Positions 1-6,708 of a stretch of 7,170 bases of DNA are shown here, piece after piece. The notes under the pieces are model-generated. The model saw only the letters and a list, made by a program, of their open reading frames with translations, ran no database searches and had not been told where the DNA came from. This DNA comes from an uncultured Eubacteriales bacterium (GTDB lineage Bacteria > Bacillota > Clostridia > UBA1381 > UBA9506): positions 1-7,170 of the forward strand of contig CABSKZ010000138.1 of the NCBI GenBank assembly GCA_902478395.1, in the 5' to 3' direction. Numbering within the stretch: position 1 is the first letter of the stretch; each line of letters opens with the position of its first letter. The position numbers and the translations under genes were made by a program.

Positions 1-459
1 GAGTACGGGGCGGCTGATATCGGTGTTGTAGGCCGTGATACATTATTAGAGGACGGCAAAGACCTTTATGAAATGATAAACCTTGGTTTTGGCAAATGCC
101 GGATGGTTGTTGCAGGCCCTGCGCAATTGCAAGGTAAAATGGACGAAATCAGCCATCTTCGTGTCGCTTCTAAGTATACCAATATTGCAAAAAACTACTA
201 TACTCTGGAAAAGAAACAGTCAGTCGAAATTATCAAGCTAAACGGCTCGGTGGAACTCGCGCCACTGGTGGGGCTTTCCGAGGTCATCGTTGACATTGTC
301 GAAAGCGGAAAAACATTAAAAGAAAACGGCTTGGTCGTGCTGGAGGAAATTTGTGATTTAAGCGCGCGTTTTGTAGTTAACCGGGTCAGTATGAAAATGG
401 AACGCGAACGGATATTAAAACTGGTTGAAAACCTGAAAAAACTTTTGCCTTACGAATGA
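1..459 (+). CDS. hisG: ATP phosphoribosyltransferase, catalytic subunit (5' end outside window)
   Basis: HisG catalyses the first step of histidine synthesis, joining ATP and PRPP to give phosphoribosyl-ATP in the cytosol. The frame is open from base 1, so the N-terminus (roughly 60 residues by comparison with the family) lies outside the window and 152 residues are visible. The fragment opens with EYGAADIGVVGRD, typical of the family. Around codons 80-110 it has the PRPP-binding segment KLNGSVELAPLVGL followed by DIVESGKTLKENG. It ends about 40 residues after this, with no room for the regulatory C-terminal domain of long HisG. It is therefore the short form, which in known cases needs the HisZ regulatory subunit; hisZ is not in the window. 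The gene lies 18 bases upstream of hisH in an apparent operon. The first internal ATG (73) is not the start, because conserved sequence precedes it. Confidence 0.95.
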   Translation, partial: EYGAADIGVVGRDTLLEDGKDLYEMINLGFGKCRMVVAGPAQLQGKMDEISHLRVASKYTNIAKNYYTLEKKQSVEIIKLNGSVELAPLVGLSEVIVDIVESGKTLKENGLVVLEEICDLSARFVVNRVSMKMERERILKLVENLKKLLPYE

Positions 460-477
460 TAACGGAGGATTTGTCAA

Positions 478-1083
478 ATGATAACGATTATAGACTATGA
501 TGCTGGAAACCTCCGGAGCGTGGAAAAGGCATTGTTATATATCGGCGAGGATGTGATGGTTTCCGCTGACCACGAAAGAATCCGTTCCTCATCAAAGGTT
601 ATCCTGCCAGGGGTTGGCTCCTTTCAGGATGCAATGGACAAACTGCGCACGGCGGGACTGGACGATACAATCCGGGAAGTTGTTGCGCGCGGCGTTCCGT
701 TTTTGGGCATCTGCCTGGGAATGCAGCTTATGTATAACCACAGCGAGGAAGGAAATGTGTCGGGACTTGGCATCCTTTCAGGCGAAATCCGGCGTTTTCC
801 AGATAATTTTGGCCTAAAAATCCCGCAAATCGGCTGGAATTCACTCGACAGGTTAAACGGCCCATCCATTCTGTTGCAAAACACGCAGGAAACGCCATTT
901 GTTTATTTTGTCCATTCCTATTATGTTGATGCGGCCGATGTTACCACTGTGAAAGCGACGACACATTACGGAATTGCTCCGCATGTTCTGGTAGAAAAGG
1001 ACAATATTTTTCTGACGCAGTTCCATCCCGAAAAAAGCGGCGAAACCGGGCTTCAAATGCTTCGGAATTTTGCCGCGCTATAA
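478..1083 (+). CDS. hisH: Imidazole glycerol phosphate synthase, glutaminase subunit HisH
   Basis: HisH hydrolyses glutamine and channels the ammonia to HisF, which makes imidazole glycerol phosphate and AICAR, linking histidine and purine synthesis. The 201-residue product has the usual family length and is a class I glutamine amidotransferase. It starts MITIIDYDAGNLRSV, has the oxyanion segment PGVGSF (44-49), the nucleophile Cys79 in GICLGMQ, IGWN (118-121), VHSYYV (145-150), and the His183/Glu185 pair in TQFHPEKSG. All triad residues are present, so it should be active. The ATG at 478 is preceded by GGAGG at 464-468. It follows hisG by 18 bases and precedes a metallophosphoesterase by 15. 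Its obligate partner hisF is not in the window, so it must be encoded elsewhere. Confidence 0.96.
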   Translation: MITIIDYDAGNLRSVEKALLYIGEDVMVSADHERIRSSSKVILPGVGSFQDAMDKLRTAGLDDTIREVVARGVPFLGICLGMQLMYNHSEEGNVSGLGILSGEIRRFPDNFGLKIPQIGWNSLDRLNGPSILLQNTQETPFVYFVHSYYVDAADVTTVKATTHYGIAPHVLVEKDNIFLTQFHPEKSGETGLQMLRNFAAL

Positions 1084-1098
1084 GACAGGGAGGGCAAA

Positions 1099-1578
1099 AT
1101 GAAGCTTCTTGTTTTTAGTGACAGCCATGGCTGTACCACAGGTATGGATATCGCGATTCGAAATACACCGATAATTGACGCAATTATTTTTTGTGGTGAT
1201 GTCGCACGTGATGCGGACTATCTGCACGACGTATACTCCCCTATCCCACTTTATGCGGTTTGCGGCAACAATGATTTCTATTCGCAGTATCCTTATCAGA
1301 TGACAGTGTCCTTTGGTGGTGTGCAAACCTATATTACCCACGGCCATTTTGAACATGTGAAATATGGAACCAGCGCATTAGCGGAGCAATGCCGCATGAA
1401 CGACTGTGCTCTCTGTTTTTTCGGCCATACCCACCAACCTGCGGTTGTTGATGCCGGAGGGCTAACCCTTGTGAATCCAGGAAGTATCCGTTCCACGGTC
1501 AGCGGCACTTTTTCAGTTGTGACCATTGAAAACGGAAATGTGACGGCTGTCAACCGCCGCATTTCAGACTTTAATTGA
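1099..1578 (+). CDS. YfcE/MJ0936-type metallophosphoesterase (putative phosphodiesterase)
   Basis: A compact 159-residue calcineurin-like phosphoesterase, probably cytosolic. All the metal-binding blocks can be read: Asp8 and His10 in FSDSHG, Asp34 in CGDVARD, Asn57 in GNND, His81 in THGH, and His110 and His112 in GHTH, followed by NPGS (126-129). This order and length match the YfcE/MJ0936 group, whose members hydrolyse model phosphodiesters with a two-metal centre. The physiological substrate is generally unknown and cannot be read from the sequence. The start is supported by GGGAGGG at 1088-1094. It sits between hisH and coaX with 15- and 16-base gaps, so it is very probably cotranscribed. 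In many Firmicutes a homologue lies next to the RdgB/HAM1 nucleotidase gene, but that gene is not seen here. No signal peptide or membrane segment is visible. Confidence 0.9.
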   Translation: MKLLVFSDSHGCTTGMDIAIRNTPIIDAIIFCGDVARDADYLHDVYSPIPLYAVCGNNDFYSQYPYQMTVSFGGVQTYITHGHFEHVKYGTSALAEQCRMNDCALCFFGHTHQPAVVDAGGLTLVNPGSIRSTVSGTFSVVTIENGNVTAVNRRISDFN

Positions 1579-1594
1579 TTGGAGACGAATTGAG

Positions 1595-2371
1595 TTGCTA
1601 TTTGTAATAGATGTTGGAAACACAAATATTGCCATGGGGTTTTATGACGGTGATACCCTAGTTTCAAGCTATCGCATGGCGACAGAGAAGAACCGGTCAT
1701 CCGATGAAATCGGCCTGTTTTTTTTACAGATCTTTCAAAATGCGGGCATCGAGATAAACAGGATTGACGGCGTTGCGATTTCTTCCGTTGTCCCTCAAAT
1801 TATGCACGCACTTGAAAATGCGGTGCGTAAGTATGTGAAAGTTACACCGTTTGTCGTGACAAGCCAATTACCGCTTGGCATGAAAATTTTGCTGGATAAT
1901 CCAGCTGAGCTGGGTGCCGATCGGCTGGTCAATGCGATAGCGGCTTACCGGACCTATGGAGGGCCGACGATTATTATTGATTTTGGGACCGCGACAACGT
2001 TTTGTGTCGTCAACGCTGAGGGAAATTATTTGGGCGGCGCGATCTATCCTGGACTGAAGGTATCCATGGACGCGCTAGTGGAAAAAACCTCAAAGCTTCC
2101 TAAAGTAGAAATTGTAAAACCGGAGCATGTTATTGGAAGCAATACTGTGAAAAGCATGCAGTCCGGCATTGTATATGGCTACGCCGGCATGGTTGATTAT
2201 ATTGTTTCAAAAATGAAAGATGAGCTTGGGGCACCGAAGGCAAACGTCATTGCGACCGGCGGTCTTTCTACTCTGATTGCAGGCGAAGCGCGCTCTATTA
2301 CCCACACTAGCAGAAATCTAACTTTAATTGGATTAAAAATGATTTATGACGATTTAAATAGCAAGCAATAA
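1595..2371 (+). CDS. coaX: Type III pantothenate kinase CoaX
   Basis: CoaX phosphorylates pantothenate in the first committed step of coenzyme A synthesis. Type III enzymes belong to the ASKHA fold, have a high Km for ATP, need a monovalent cation and escape feedback by CoA (family knowledge). The 258-residue product has the family length. Visible motifs are the phosphate loop DVGNTN (6-11), GADR (107-110) with the likely catalytic Asp109, IDFGTATTF (128-136), GGAIYPGL (147-154), SMQSG (187-191) and ATGGLS (220-225). The start is TTG at 1595: family members begin at exactly this distance before DVGNTN, no in-frame ATG is nearby, and GGAG at 1581-1584 is correctly spaced. The weak start may lower expression relative to the operon. 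It is the last gene of the + strand run, and its stop codon runs into the terminator stem. Confidence 0.95.
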   Translation: MLFVIDVGNTNIAMGFYDGDTLVSSYRMATEKNRSSDEIGLFFLQIFQNAGIEINRIDGVAISSVVPQIMHALENAVRKYVKVTPFVVTSQLPLGMKILLDNPAELGADRLVNAIAAYRTYGGPTIIIDFGTATTFCVVNAEGNYLGGAIYPGLKVSMDALVEKTSKLPKVEIVKPEHVIGSNTVKSMQSGIVYGYAGMVDYIVSKMKDELGAPKANVIATGGLSTLIAGEARSITHTSRNLTLIGLKMIYDDLNSKQ

Positions 2372-2412
2372 AAACCGCAGGGCTTTAGAGTGAAGTAAAG
2401 CCCTGCGGTTTT
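2371..2412. terminator. Bidirectional intrinsic terminator between coaX and the ABC-F gene
   Basis: The perfect 17-bp arms (2371-2387 and 2396-2412) have a GC-rich core, CCGCAGGGC/GCCCTGCGG, and enclose an 8-base loop. The arm ends supply T runs on both strands, so the same hairpin can stop transcripts from the left (coaX) and from the right (ABC-F, stop codon at 2416). The first base of the left arm is the last base of the coaX stop codon. Confidence 0.95.
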
Positions 2413-2415
2413 ATC

Positions 2416-4008
2416 TTATATATTTTTCTTATTTTCCAGATACTCATCATAGGTACACATCTTGTCAATCACGCCGTCCGGAGTGATTTCAATAATTCTG
2501 TCCGCGATGGTCTGCACAAACTCGTGGTCATGCGACGCAAACAGGACATTCCCCTTAAATTCGCACAGGCCATTATTGACTGCTGTGATGGATTCCAGGT
2601 CTAGATGGTTCGTCGGCTGATCCAGAACAATAACATTAGAACCAAACAGCATCATCCTTGACAGCATGCATCGGACTTTCTCTCCGCCTGACAGCACGTT
2701 GACAGGCTTGAATACATCTTCTCCGGAAAACAGCATTCTTCCGAGGAATCCCCGCAGATACGATTCTGCCTGCTCCTGCGAATACTGCCGGAGCCAGTCG
2801 ATTACTGAAAGCGTCACACCTTCAAAATATTCTGTGTTATCTTTCGGGAAATAGGACTGCGTCGTCGAAATTCCCCATTTAAATTCTCCCTCATCCGGCT
2901 CCAGCTTGCCCATTAAAATTTCAAATAAAGCAGTCGTTGCCCGTTCATTTTCACTGACAAATGCTACCTTATCGCCTTTGTTCAGCCGGAAGGAAACATG
3001 ATTCAGCAGTTTTTCGCCGTCTACGGTCTTGCTGATATTCTCGACGGAAAGAATTTCCTTCCCAGCTTCCCTATCCATGGTAAAGCCCACATAGGGATAA
3101 CGCCGGCTGGAAGCCGGAAGTTCTTCAATCGTTAGCTTTTCCAAAAGCTTTTTGCGGGAAGTTGCCTGCCGCGATTTCGATTTGTTTGCAGAGAAACGTT
3201 GAATAAATGCCTGCAATTCCTTAGCTTTTTCTTCCGCTTTTTTATTCTGCTGTTTTATCATTTTTTGAATCATCTGGGAAGAATCATACCAAAATTCGTA
3301 ATTGCCGACATACATTTTGATCTTTGTGTAGTCGATATCGACAATATGGGTGCAGACTGTATTTAAAAAGTGCCTGTCATGCGAAACGACAATGACTGTC
3401 CCTGGGTATTCCAGCAAAAAATCCTCCAGCCAGTTAATCGCACCGATATCGAGGTTGTTGGTCGGCTCGTCCAGCAGGATAATTTCTGGGTTACCGAACA
3501 AAGCCTGCGCCAATAGGATTTTCACTTTTTCGTTGCCGGTAAGCGAACTCATCTGCTGGTATAGCAATTCTTCTGAAAGCCCAAGCCCCTGCAGCAGACG
3601 CGATGCATTTGATTCTGCTTCCCATCCGTCAAGTTCCGCATATTCACACTCCAACTCAGAGGCCAGAATCCCGTCTTCATCCGTCATTTCCGGTTTTGCA
3701 TAGAGCTCCTCCTTCTGTTTTGTGATTTCATATAAACGCGGATTACCCATGATGATAGTATCCAGAACGGAAAACGCATCATATGCGAAATGATCCTGCT
3801 TTAGAACAGACATACGCGTATTTTCCGCAATAGAGACTTCACCGGTCGTAGAGTCGAGTTCTCCGGACAAAATTTTCAAAAAGGTGGACTTTCCCGCACC
3901 GTTCGCACCGATAATCCCATAACAATTTCCCGGTGTAAATTTCAGGTTTACGTTTTTAAACAAATCCGTGCCGGAAAAATTCAGACTGACATTGGTTACT
4001 GTAATCAT
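2416..4008 (-). CDS. ABC-F family ATPase, YbiT/YkpA type, with degenerate second ATPase site
   Basis: A soluble 530-residue protein with two ABC domains and no membrane segment. ABC-F proteins bind the ribosomal E site and adjust translation; the YbiT/YkpA branch is housekeeping rather than clearly resistance-related (family knowledge). Domain 1 has Walker A GANGAGKST (34-42), the branch-typical signature LTGNEKV (156-162), Walker B with LLDEPTNNLD (catalytic Glu181) and switch His210. A charged linker (about 240-305), rich in Lys/Glu/Gln, is the likely tRNA-contacting arm. Domain 2 keeps LSGGEKVR (439-446) and SHDHEF (492-497). Its Walker A is SENERATTA (352-360), with Thr358 where Lys belongs, and its Walker B is LDQPTNHLD, with Gln464 in place of the catalytic Glu. 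The ATG at 4008 is chosen because GGAGG lies at 4021-4025 and ABC homology begins at once. The 60-codon upstream extension has no homology and runs into the neighbouring gene. It ends beside the shared terminator. Confidence 0.94.
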   Translation of the reverse strand: MITVTNVSLNFSGTDLFKNVNLKFTPGNCYGIIGANGAGKSTFLKILSGELDSTTGEVSIAENTRMSVLKQDHFAYDAFSVLDTIIMGNPRLYEITKQKEELYAKPEMTDEDGILASELECEYAELDGWEAESNASRLLQGLGLSEELLYQQMSSLTGNEKVKILLAQALFGNPEIILLDEPTNNLDIGAINWLEDFLLEYPGTVIVVSHDRHFLNTVCTHIVDIDYTKIKMYVGNYEFWYDSSQMIQKMIKQQNKKAEEKAKELQAFIQRFSANKSKSRQATSRKKLLEKLTIEELPASSRRYPYVGFTMDREAGKEILSVENISKTVDGEKLLNHVSFRLNKGDKVAFVSENERATTALFEILMGKLEPDEGEFKWGISTTQSYFPKDNTEYFEGVTLSVIDWLRQYSQEQAESYLRGFLGRMLFSGEDVFKPVNVLSGGEKVRCMLSRMMLFGSNVIVLDQPTNHLDLESITAVNNGLCEFKGNVLFASHDHEFVQTIADRIIEITPDGVIDKMCTYDEYLENKKNI

Positions 4009-4020
4009 TTCTCTTTTGTT

Positions 4021-4025
4021 CCTCC
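4021..4025 (-). promoter_or_regulatory. Ribosome binding site deciding the ABC-F start
   Basis: GGAGG on the - strand lies 12 bases before the ATG at 4008. The spacing is a little long, but this is the only strong Shine-Dalgarno sequence near any in-frame start. It supports the 530-residue form over the 590-residue open frame. Confidence 0.75.
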
Positions 4026-4046
4026 AAATAAATGCTTTTGCATAAT

Positions 4047-4075
4047 AGTATATCACACCAGAGCCGCATTTTCCA
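4047..4075 (-). promoter_or_regulatory. Likely promoter of the ABC-F gene (extended -10)
   Basis: The - strand reads TGGAAA (4070-4075), a 17-base spacer, then TATACT (4047-4052), preceded by TG in the extended -10 position. Transcription would start near 4040, leaving about 30 bases of leader that include the ribosome binding site. The -35 element lies inside the inverted repeat at 4060-4092. The -35 matches the consensus at only four positions, so the extended -10 would carry most of the strength. Confidence 0.6.
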
Positions 4076-4092
4076 GTAGAAAATGCGGCTCT
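4060..4092. repeat. Perfect 14-bp inverted repeat between the glycosidase and ABC-F genes
   Basis: Arms AGAGCCGCATTTTC (4060-4073) and its exact complement (4079-4092) flank a 5-base loop. A run of six T follows on the + strand at 4098-4103, so read rightward it has the form of an intrinsic terminator, although no + strand gene runs into it. Read leftward, the direction of the two genes, there is no T run and the bases after the stem are promoter-like. It may end antisense transcripts, protect the 3' end of the glycosidase message, or act as an operator over the ABC-F promoter. Confidence 0.7.
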
Positions 4093-4108
4093 GCCAATTT
4101 TTTCGGTT

Positions 4109-6283
4109 TTAGTCGAGCTGAAGGTAAATTCCTTCCTTTTTTCCACAAATGTCCAGTAATACCTTTGCGATAAATGACGCAAAACCATGATTTAAACTGC
4201 CGTTGATATCCTCATTTTCCCAAAGCGTCCCAGTCAGGTTAGCCATATTCTCAAAGTAGCCTTTTATTTCTGTGAGGAGCTGCTGGTGCAACTCCGGCCG
4301 TGAAAGCATAATTTCCATCCGCAGATAGATTCCGATAAAGGCGTTTGCATACGCAACCTCCGGACATTTTCCAGTTTTCCGTCTTTCCGGACCAAAATCC
4401 CCCAGTATGATATCCTTCAGCTTTTCATATGCGGGATCATCCAGCGAGACTAATCCGGTAAATACCGCGTAATACTGATTTGTCTCCGAAATGTTTTTTG
4501 TCTGCCGGAGTTTCCCGTCTTCGCCGCGTACCGCATTATCTACGAAGAAGGTTCCGTTGAAGGATTGCCGGATGATCTCCTCACGCACTGCCTCCGCCTG
4601 CTTTATTAAATCAGTGTCGTCGTAAATTTTGCCCGTTTTTTCAAGCACACAGGCATACAGCATATTGGTCGGATAGTTTACGTCCATCACCCAATCATTG
4701 GCCTTGGACCATTCCACAAAGTTCCAGCCTGGGAGCCTTTCCAGCAGACCATCTTCATTACAGTAGTTTGCAAGAAAGCCCAAAATACCATAAATGAGCT
4801 CCTTATAGCAGTCCTTGTCTGCTTCCGGATTCCTTTTGAAATGGCTATCTAGTTCCATAATCAGCCACATCGCCCACTGCGGGATAAAGCTGCTCTTTTC
4901 GTGCTCTGCCGGATAACACATTGGCACCATGCCTTCAGGCAGCGTCAGTTTTCTGACATGCTCCGACGGATAGCACATTGGCACCATCCCTGCCGGCATT
5001 TGCGGAAGTTTTCCGGAAGCCAGCACAAAATTTTTCAAAAAGGCATCTTCAATTTGTGTTTTTCCCGTCAATGCAAATTCAGTCTGACTGGTAAAATAGC
5101 TGTCACAGAGCCAACCGGCGCGTTCACGTGTTGGACAGTCCATATAGATATCCACAGCGTTCTGGCGGTAGGTTTCCACAGCGGCACGATATATTTTTTG
5201 AACAGAAGCATCCCCGCTGTTCACTTCTGGAATGTTTTTTAATGGATAGACATAATCACGCAGTGAAAACTGTCGGAGGGTAATTTTCCCCTTTAATACC
5301 AAAACGGCTGCAAACCGCATCCCGTAAACGTCCAAAGTTTCGTTATGATATGCCTGTCCAGCTGAAGCGCGGAATTCCAAAATGTTATTCGTACCCCATC
5401 GGTGAGAATCCATTTTTCCTCCGGTCAGATATTCGTCATATACAATCTGATACTCCGCATCTTCCTCGGTTTTCACATCGTGACAAACAAAGCCGGTATA
5501 AATGCGCCCAAAATCGATTAGAACATATTCTCCAGCCTGGATACCAACGGGGAAGTTTACCTCCCCGTTTGCCTCGGAAAGCATGACGCGCGAGTATTCC
5601 TTGCGTGCGTGCTTATCAAGCTCGGCATCCGGATAATGGATATATTCCGGCTCTTCCTTTGATTCATACCATGGTTGCTGATAATCCTCTTCTCCAAGTG
5701 TAAAATTGCCGTGTTTGCCGACGGAATAGGTATGTACATTAAATTCCGGCAAAGCAACATCCCGTGGAATTAGGGTTAGTTCTGGCTCAACAACGACAAC
5801 CTGTTCCTTAGACAAAATCGGTTGATTATCCATTTCATAGGTTTCGATAAAATACCGTTGAAATGCATACCGTTCCACCTTTTCCACCCGTTTGGTATAA
5901 TTCCCGCCAGCAAAATCGAATCCAGTTGCAGCTAAAACAGCCTCTTCACTGCGTATTTCAGCCTGAACGAAATTAACATTGCGAACGGTTTGGTAACAGT
6001 TTACTTGATACCCCGTCGCATAGATAATCAATTCGTTTACTCCTTCTATGAGTTTTTCCGTCAAATCAATTTCATCTACCTTGCTGAAATTGTGGGCACA
6101 CCGCGCCGGTCCGTGCAGCAGAAACATACCGTTGAGCCAAACCTGGTAAAGTGTGGCGCCAGTTATATAGATTCTTGCATTTTGAGCTGATGCTGCAAAT
6201 TCTGTTTTCATAATAATGTTGCTGTTCCGTTTTTCATTCTCTCCCGCTACCCATACCGGGAGAGCCTTTTCAAACAATGCCAT
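4109..6283 (-). CDS. GH78-like glycoside hydrolase (alpha-L-rhamnosidase type), cytosolic
   Basis: A 724-residue enzyme that probably removes terminal alpha-L-rhamnose, or a related sugar, from imported oligosaccharides or glycosides. No signal peptide is present, so it should act in the cytosol. The N-terminal part (about 30-110) resembles the beta-sandwich of GH78 proteins (YQVWLNG, HGPARC). Further beta domains run to about 350, and the alpha/alpha six-hairpin barrel follows. The active-site block DCPTRERAGWLCD gives Asp382, Glu387 and Asp394, with the same spacing as Asp567, Glu572 and Asp579 of Bacillus RhaB as I recall it. Late in the chain GTLWEN gives Glu689, the expected general base, followed by NHG (698-700). 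A 19-residue tandem duplication (424-462) follows the catalytic-acid block. The ATG at 6283 has AAGGGAG at 6291-6297. No transporter or rhamnose catabolism gene is visible, so the exact substrate is uncertain. Confidence 0.88.
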   Translation of the reverse strand: MALFEKALPVWVAGENEKRNSNIIMKTEFAASAQNARIYITGATLYQVWLNGMFLLHGPARCAHNFSKVDEIDLTEKLIEGVNELIIYATGYQVNCYQTVRNVNFVQAEIRSEEAVLAATGFDFAGGNYTKRVEKVERYAFQRYFIETYEMDNQPILSKEQVVVVEPELTLIPRDVALPEFNVHTYSVGKHGNFTLGEEDYQQPWYESKEEPEYIHYPDAELDKHARKEYSRVMLSEANGEVNFPVGIQAGEYVLIDFGRIYTGFVCHDVKTEEDAEYQIVYDEYLTGGKMDSHRWGTNNILEFRASAGQAYHNETLDVYGMRFAAVLVLKGKITLRQFSLRDYVYPLKNIPEVNSGDASVQKIYRAAVETYRQNAVDIYMDCPTRERAGWLCDSYFTSQTEFALTGKTQIEDAFLKNFVLASGKLPQMPAGMVPMCYPSEHVRKLTLPEGMVPMCYPAEHEKSSFIPQWAMWLIMELDSHFKRNPEADKDCYKELIYGILGFLANYCNEDGLLERLPGWNFVEWSKANDWVMDVNYPTNMLYACVLEKTGKIYDDTDLIKQAEAVREEIIRQSFNGTFFVDNAVRGEDGKLRQTKNISETNQYYAVFTGLVSLDDPAYEKLKDIILGDFGPERRKTGKCPEVAYANAFIGIYLRMEIMLSRPELHQQLLTEIKGYFENMANLTGTLWENEDINGSLNHGFASFIAKVLLDICGKKEGIYLQLD
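4898..5014 (-). repeat. Internal tandem duplication in the glycosidase gene (19-20 residue unit)
   Basis: Two adjacent units encode GKLPQMPAGMVPMCYPSEHV (residues 424-443) and RKLTLPEGMVPMCYPAEHE (444-462). At DNA level the 20-base core at 4911-4930 recurs at 4968-4987 with one difference, a 57-base period. Flanking parts of the units are more diverged and include a 3-base indel. Homologues that I recall carry one copy of the LPxGMxPMCYP segment leading into FIPxW, so one unit appears to be extra. Confidence 0.9.
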
Positions 6284-6314
6284 TTTTAAACTCCCTTCTT
6301 TATAAATTGGAATC

Positions 6315-6344
6315 ATTTTGCATATGCACGTTCAAGTACGTCAA
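6315..6344 (-). promoter_or_regulatory. Possible proximal promoter of the glycosidase gene
   Basis: The - strand reads TTGACG (6339-6344), an 18-base spacer, then CAAAAT (6315-6320), placing a start near 6308, some 25 bases before the coding ATG. The spacer holds an ACGT-N6-ACGT inverted repeat (6328-6341) that could bind a repressor. The -10 match is only fair, so this is tentative. The alternative is transcription from the stronger promoter at 6778-6806. Confidence 0.35.
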
Positions 6345-6490
6345 AAAATTTCGCGCACAATAACCTCCCGCCGGAGGAATACAACAAAGATTTTGTGATA
6401 TTTTTCCATAAGAACAAGCCGCTAATTGGCTTGCTGCACACCGGTTCAAAAAATGCAAAGCCCCAAACATTTTTGACTTTTGTTCCTTTG

Positions 6491-6534
6491 GCGCAATTAT
6501 ACCATAAATCCGGAGGATTTTGGTATAATTGCGC
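6491..6534. repeat. Long near-perfect palindrome carrying facing TGGTATAAT motifs
   Basis: Left arm 6491-6510 (GCGCAATTATACCA then TAAATC) pairs with right arm 6516-6534 with one bulged base and a 5-base loop, CGGAG. Each arm includes TGGTATAAT on one strand, an ideal extended -10 element, but no -35 element is found at the right distance in either direction. Confidence 0.85.
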
Positions 6535-6595
6535 ATGTGCGTTTCCGAACAACGTGAGGAAAATTCGCACGCGCGATAGATTCCTCGCCGGAGGC

Positions 6596-6625
6596 GTATC
6601 ATAAACGCTTTTGCGTTTATGATAC
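6596..6625. repeat. Perfect 13-bp inverted repeat with TTTT loop
   Basis: GTATCATAAACGC (6596-6608) and its exact complement (6613-6625) enclose TTTT. No T run follows on either strand, so it is not a standard terminator. Its core, AACGCTTTTGCGTT, resembles the hairpin at 6720-6733, which has one extra base in the loop. Confidence 0.85.
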
Positions 6626-6708
6626 CACATTCGCATTTTACGAAGGTAAAATGTGCGGCAGAGCCGCAAACAAACGGCCTGACGCTTGCCGAATGATGAT
6701 TCAATGTT

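Noticed and set aside
4009..4188. 60-codon N-terminal extension of the ABC-F frame
   Set aside because: It overlaps the end of the glycosidase gene, crosses the inverted repeat and promoter, has no family resemblance, and the ATG at 4008 has its own ribosome binding site.
6284..6316. Upstream ATG for the glycosidase gene, 11 codons earlier
   Set aside because: The AAGGGAG ribosome binding site for the ATG at 6283 would lie inside the coding sequence, and no such site precedes the earlier ATG.
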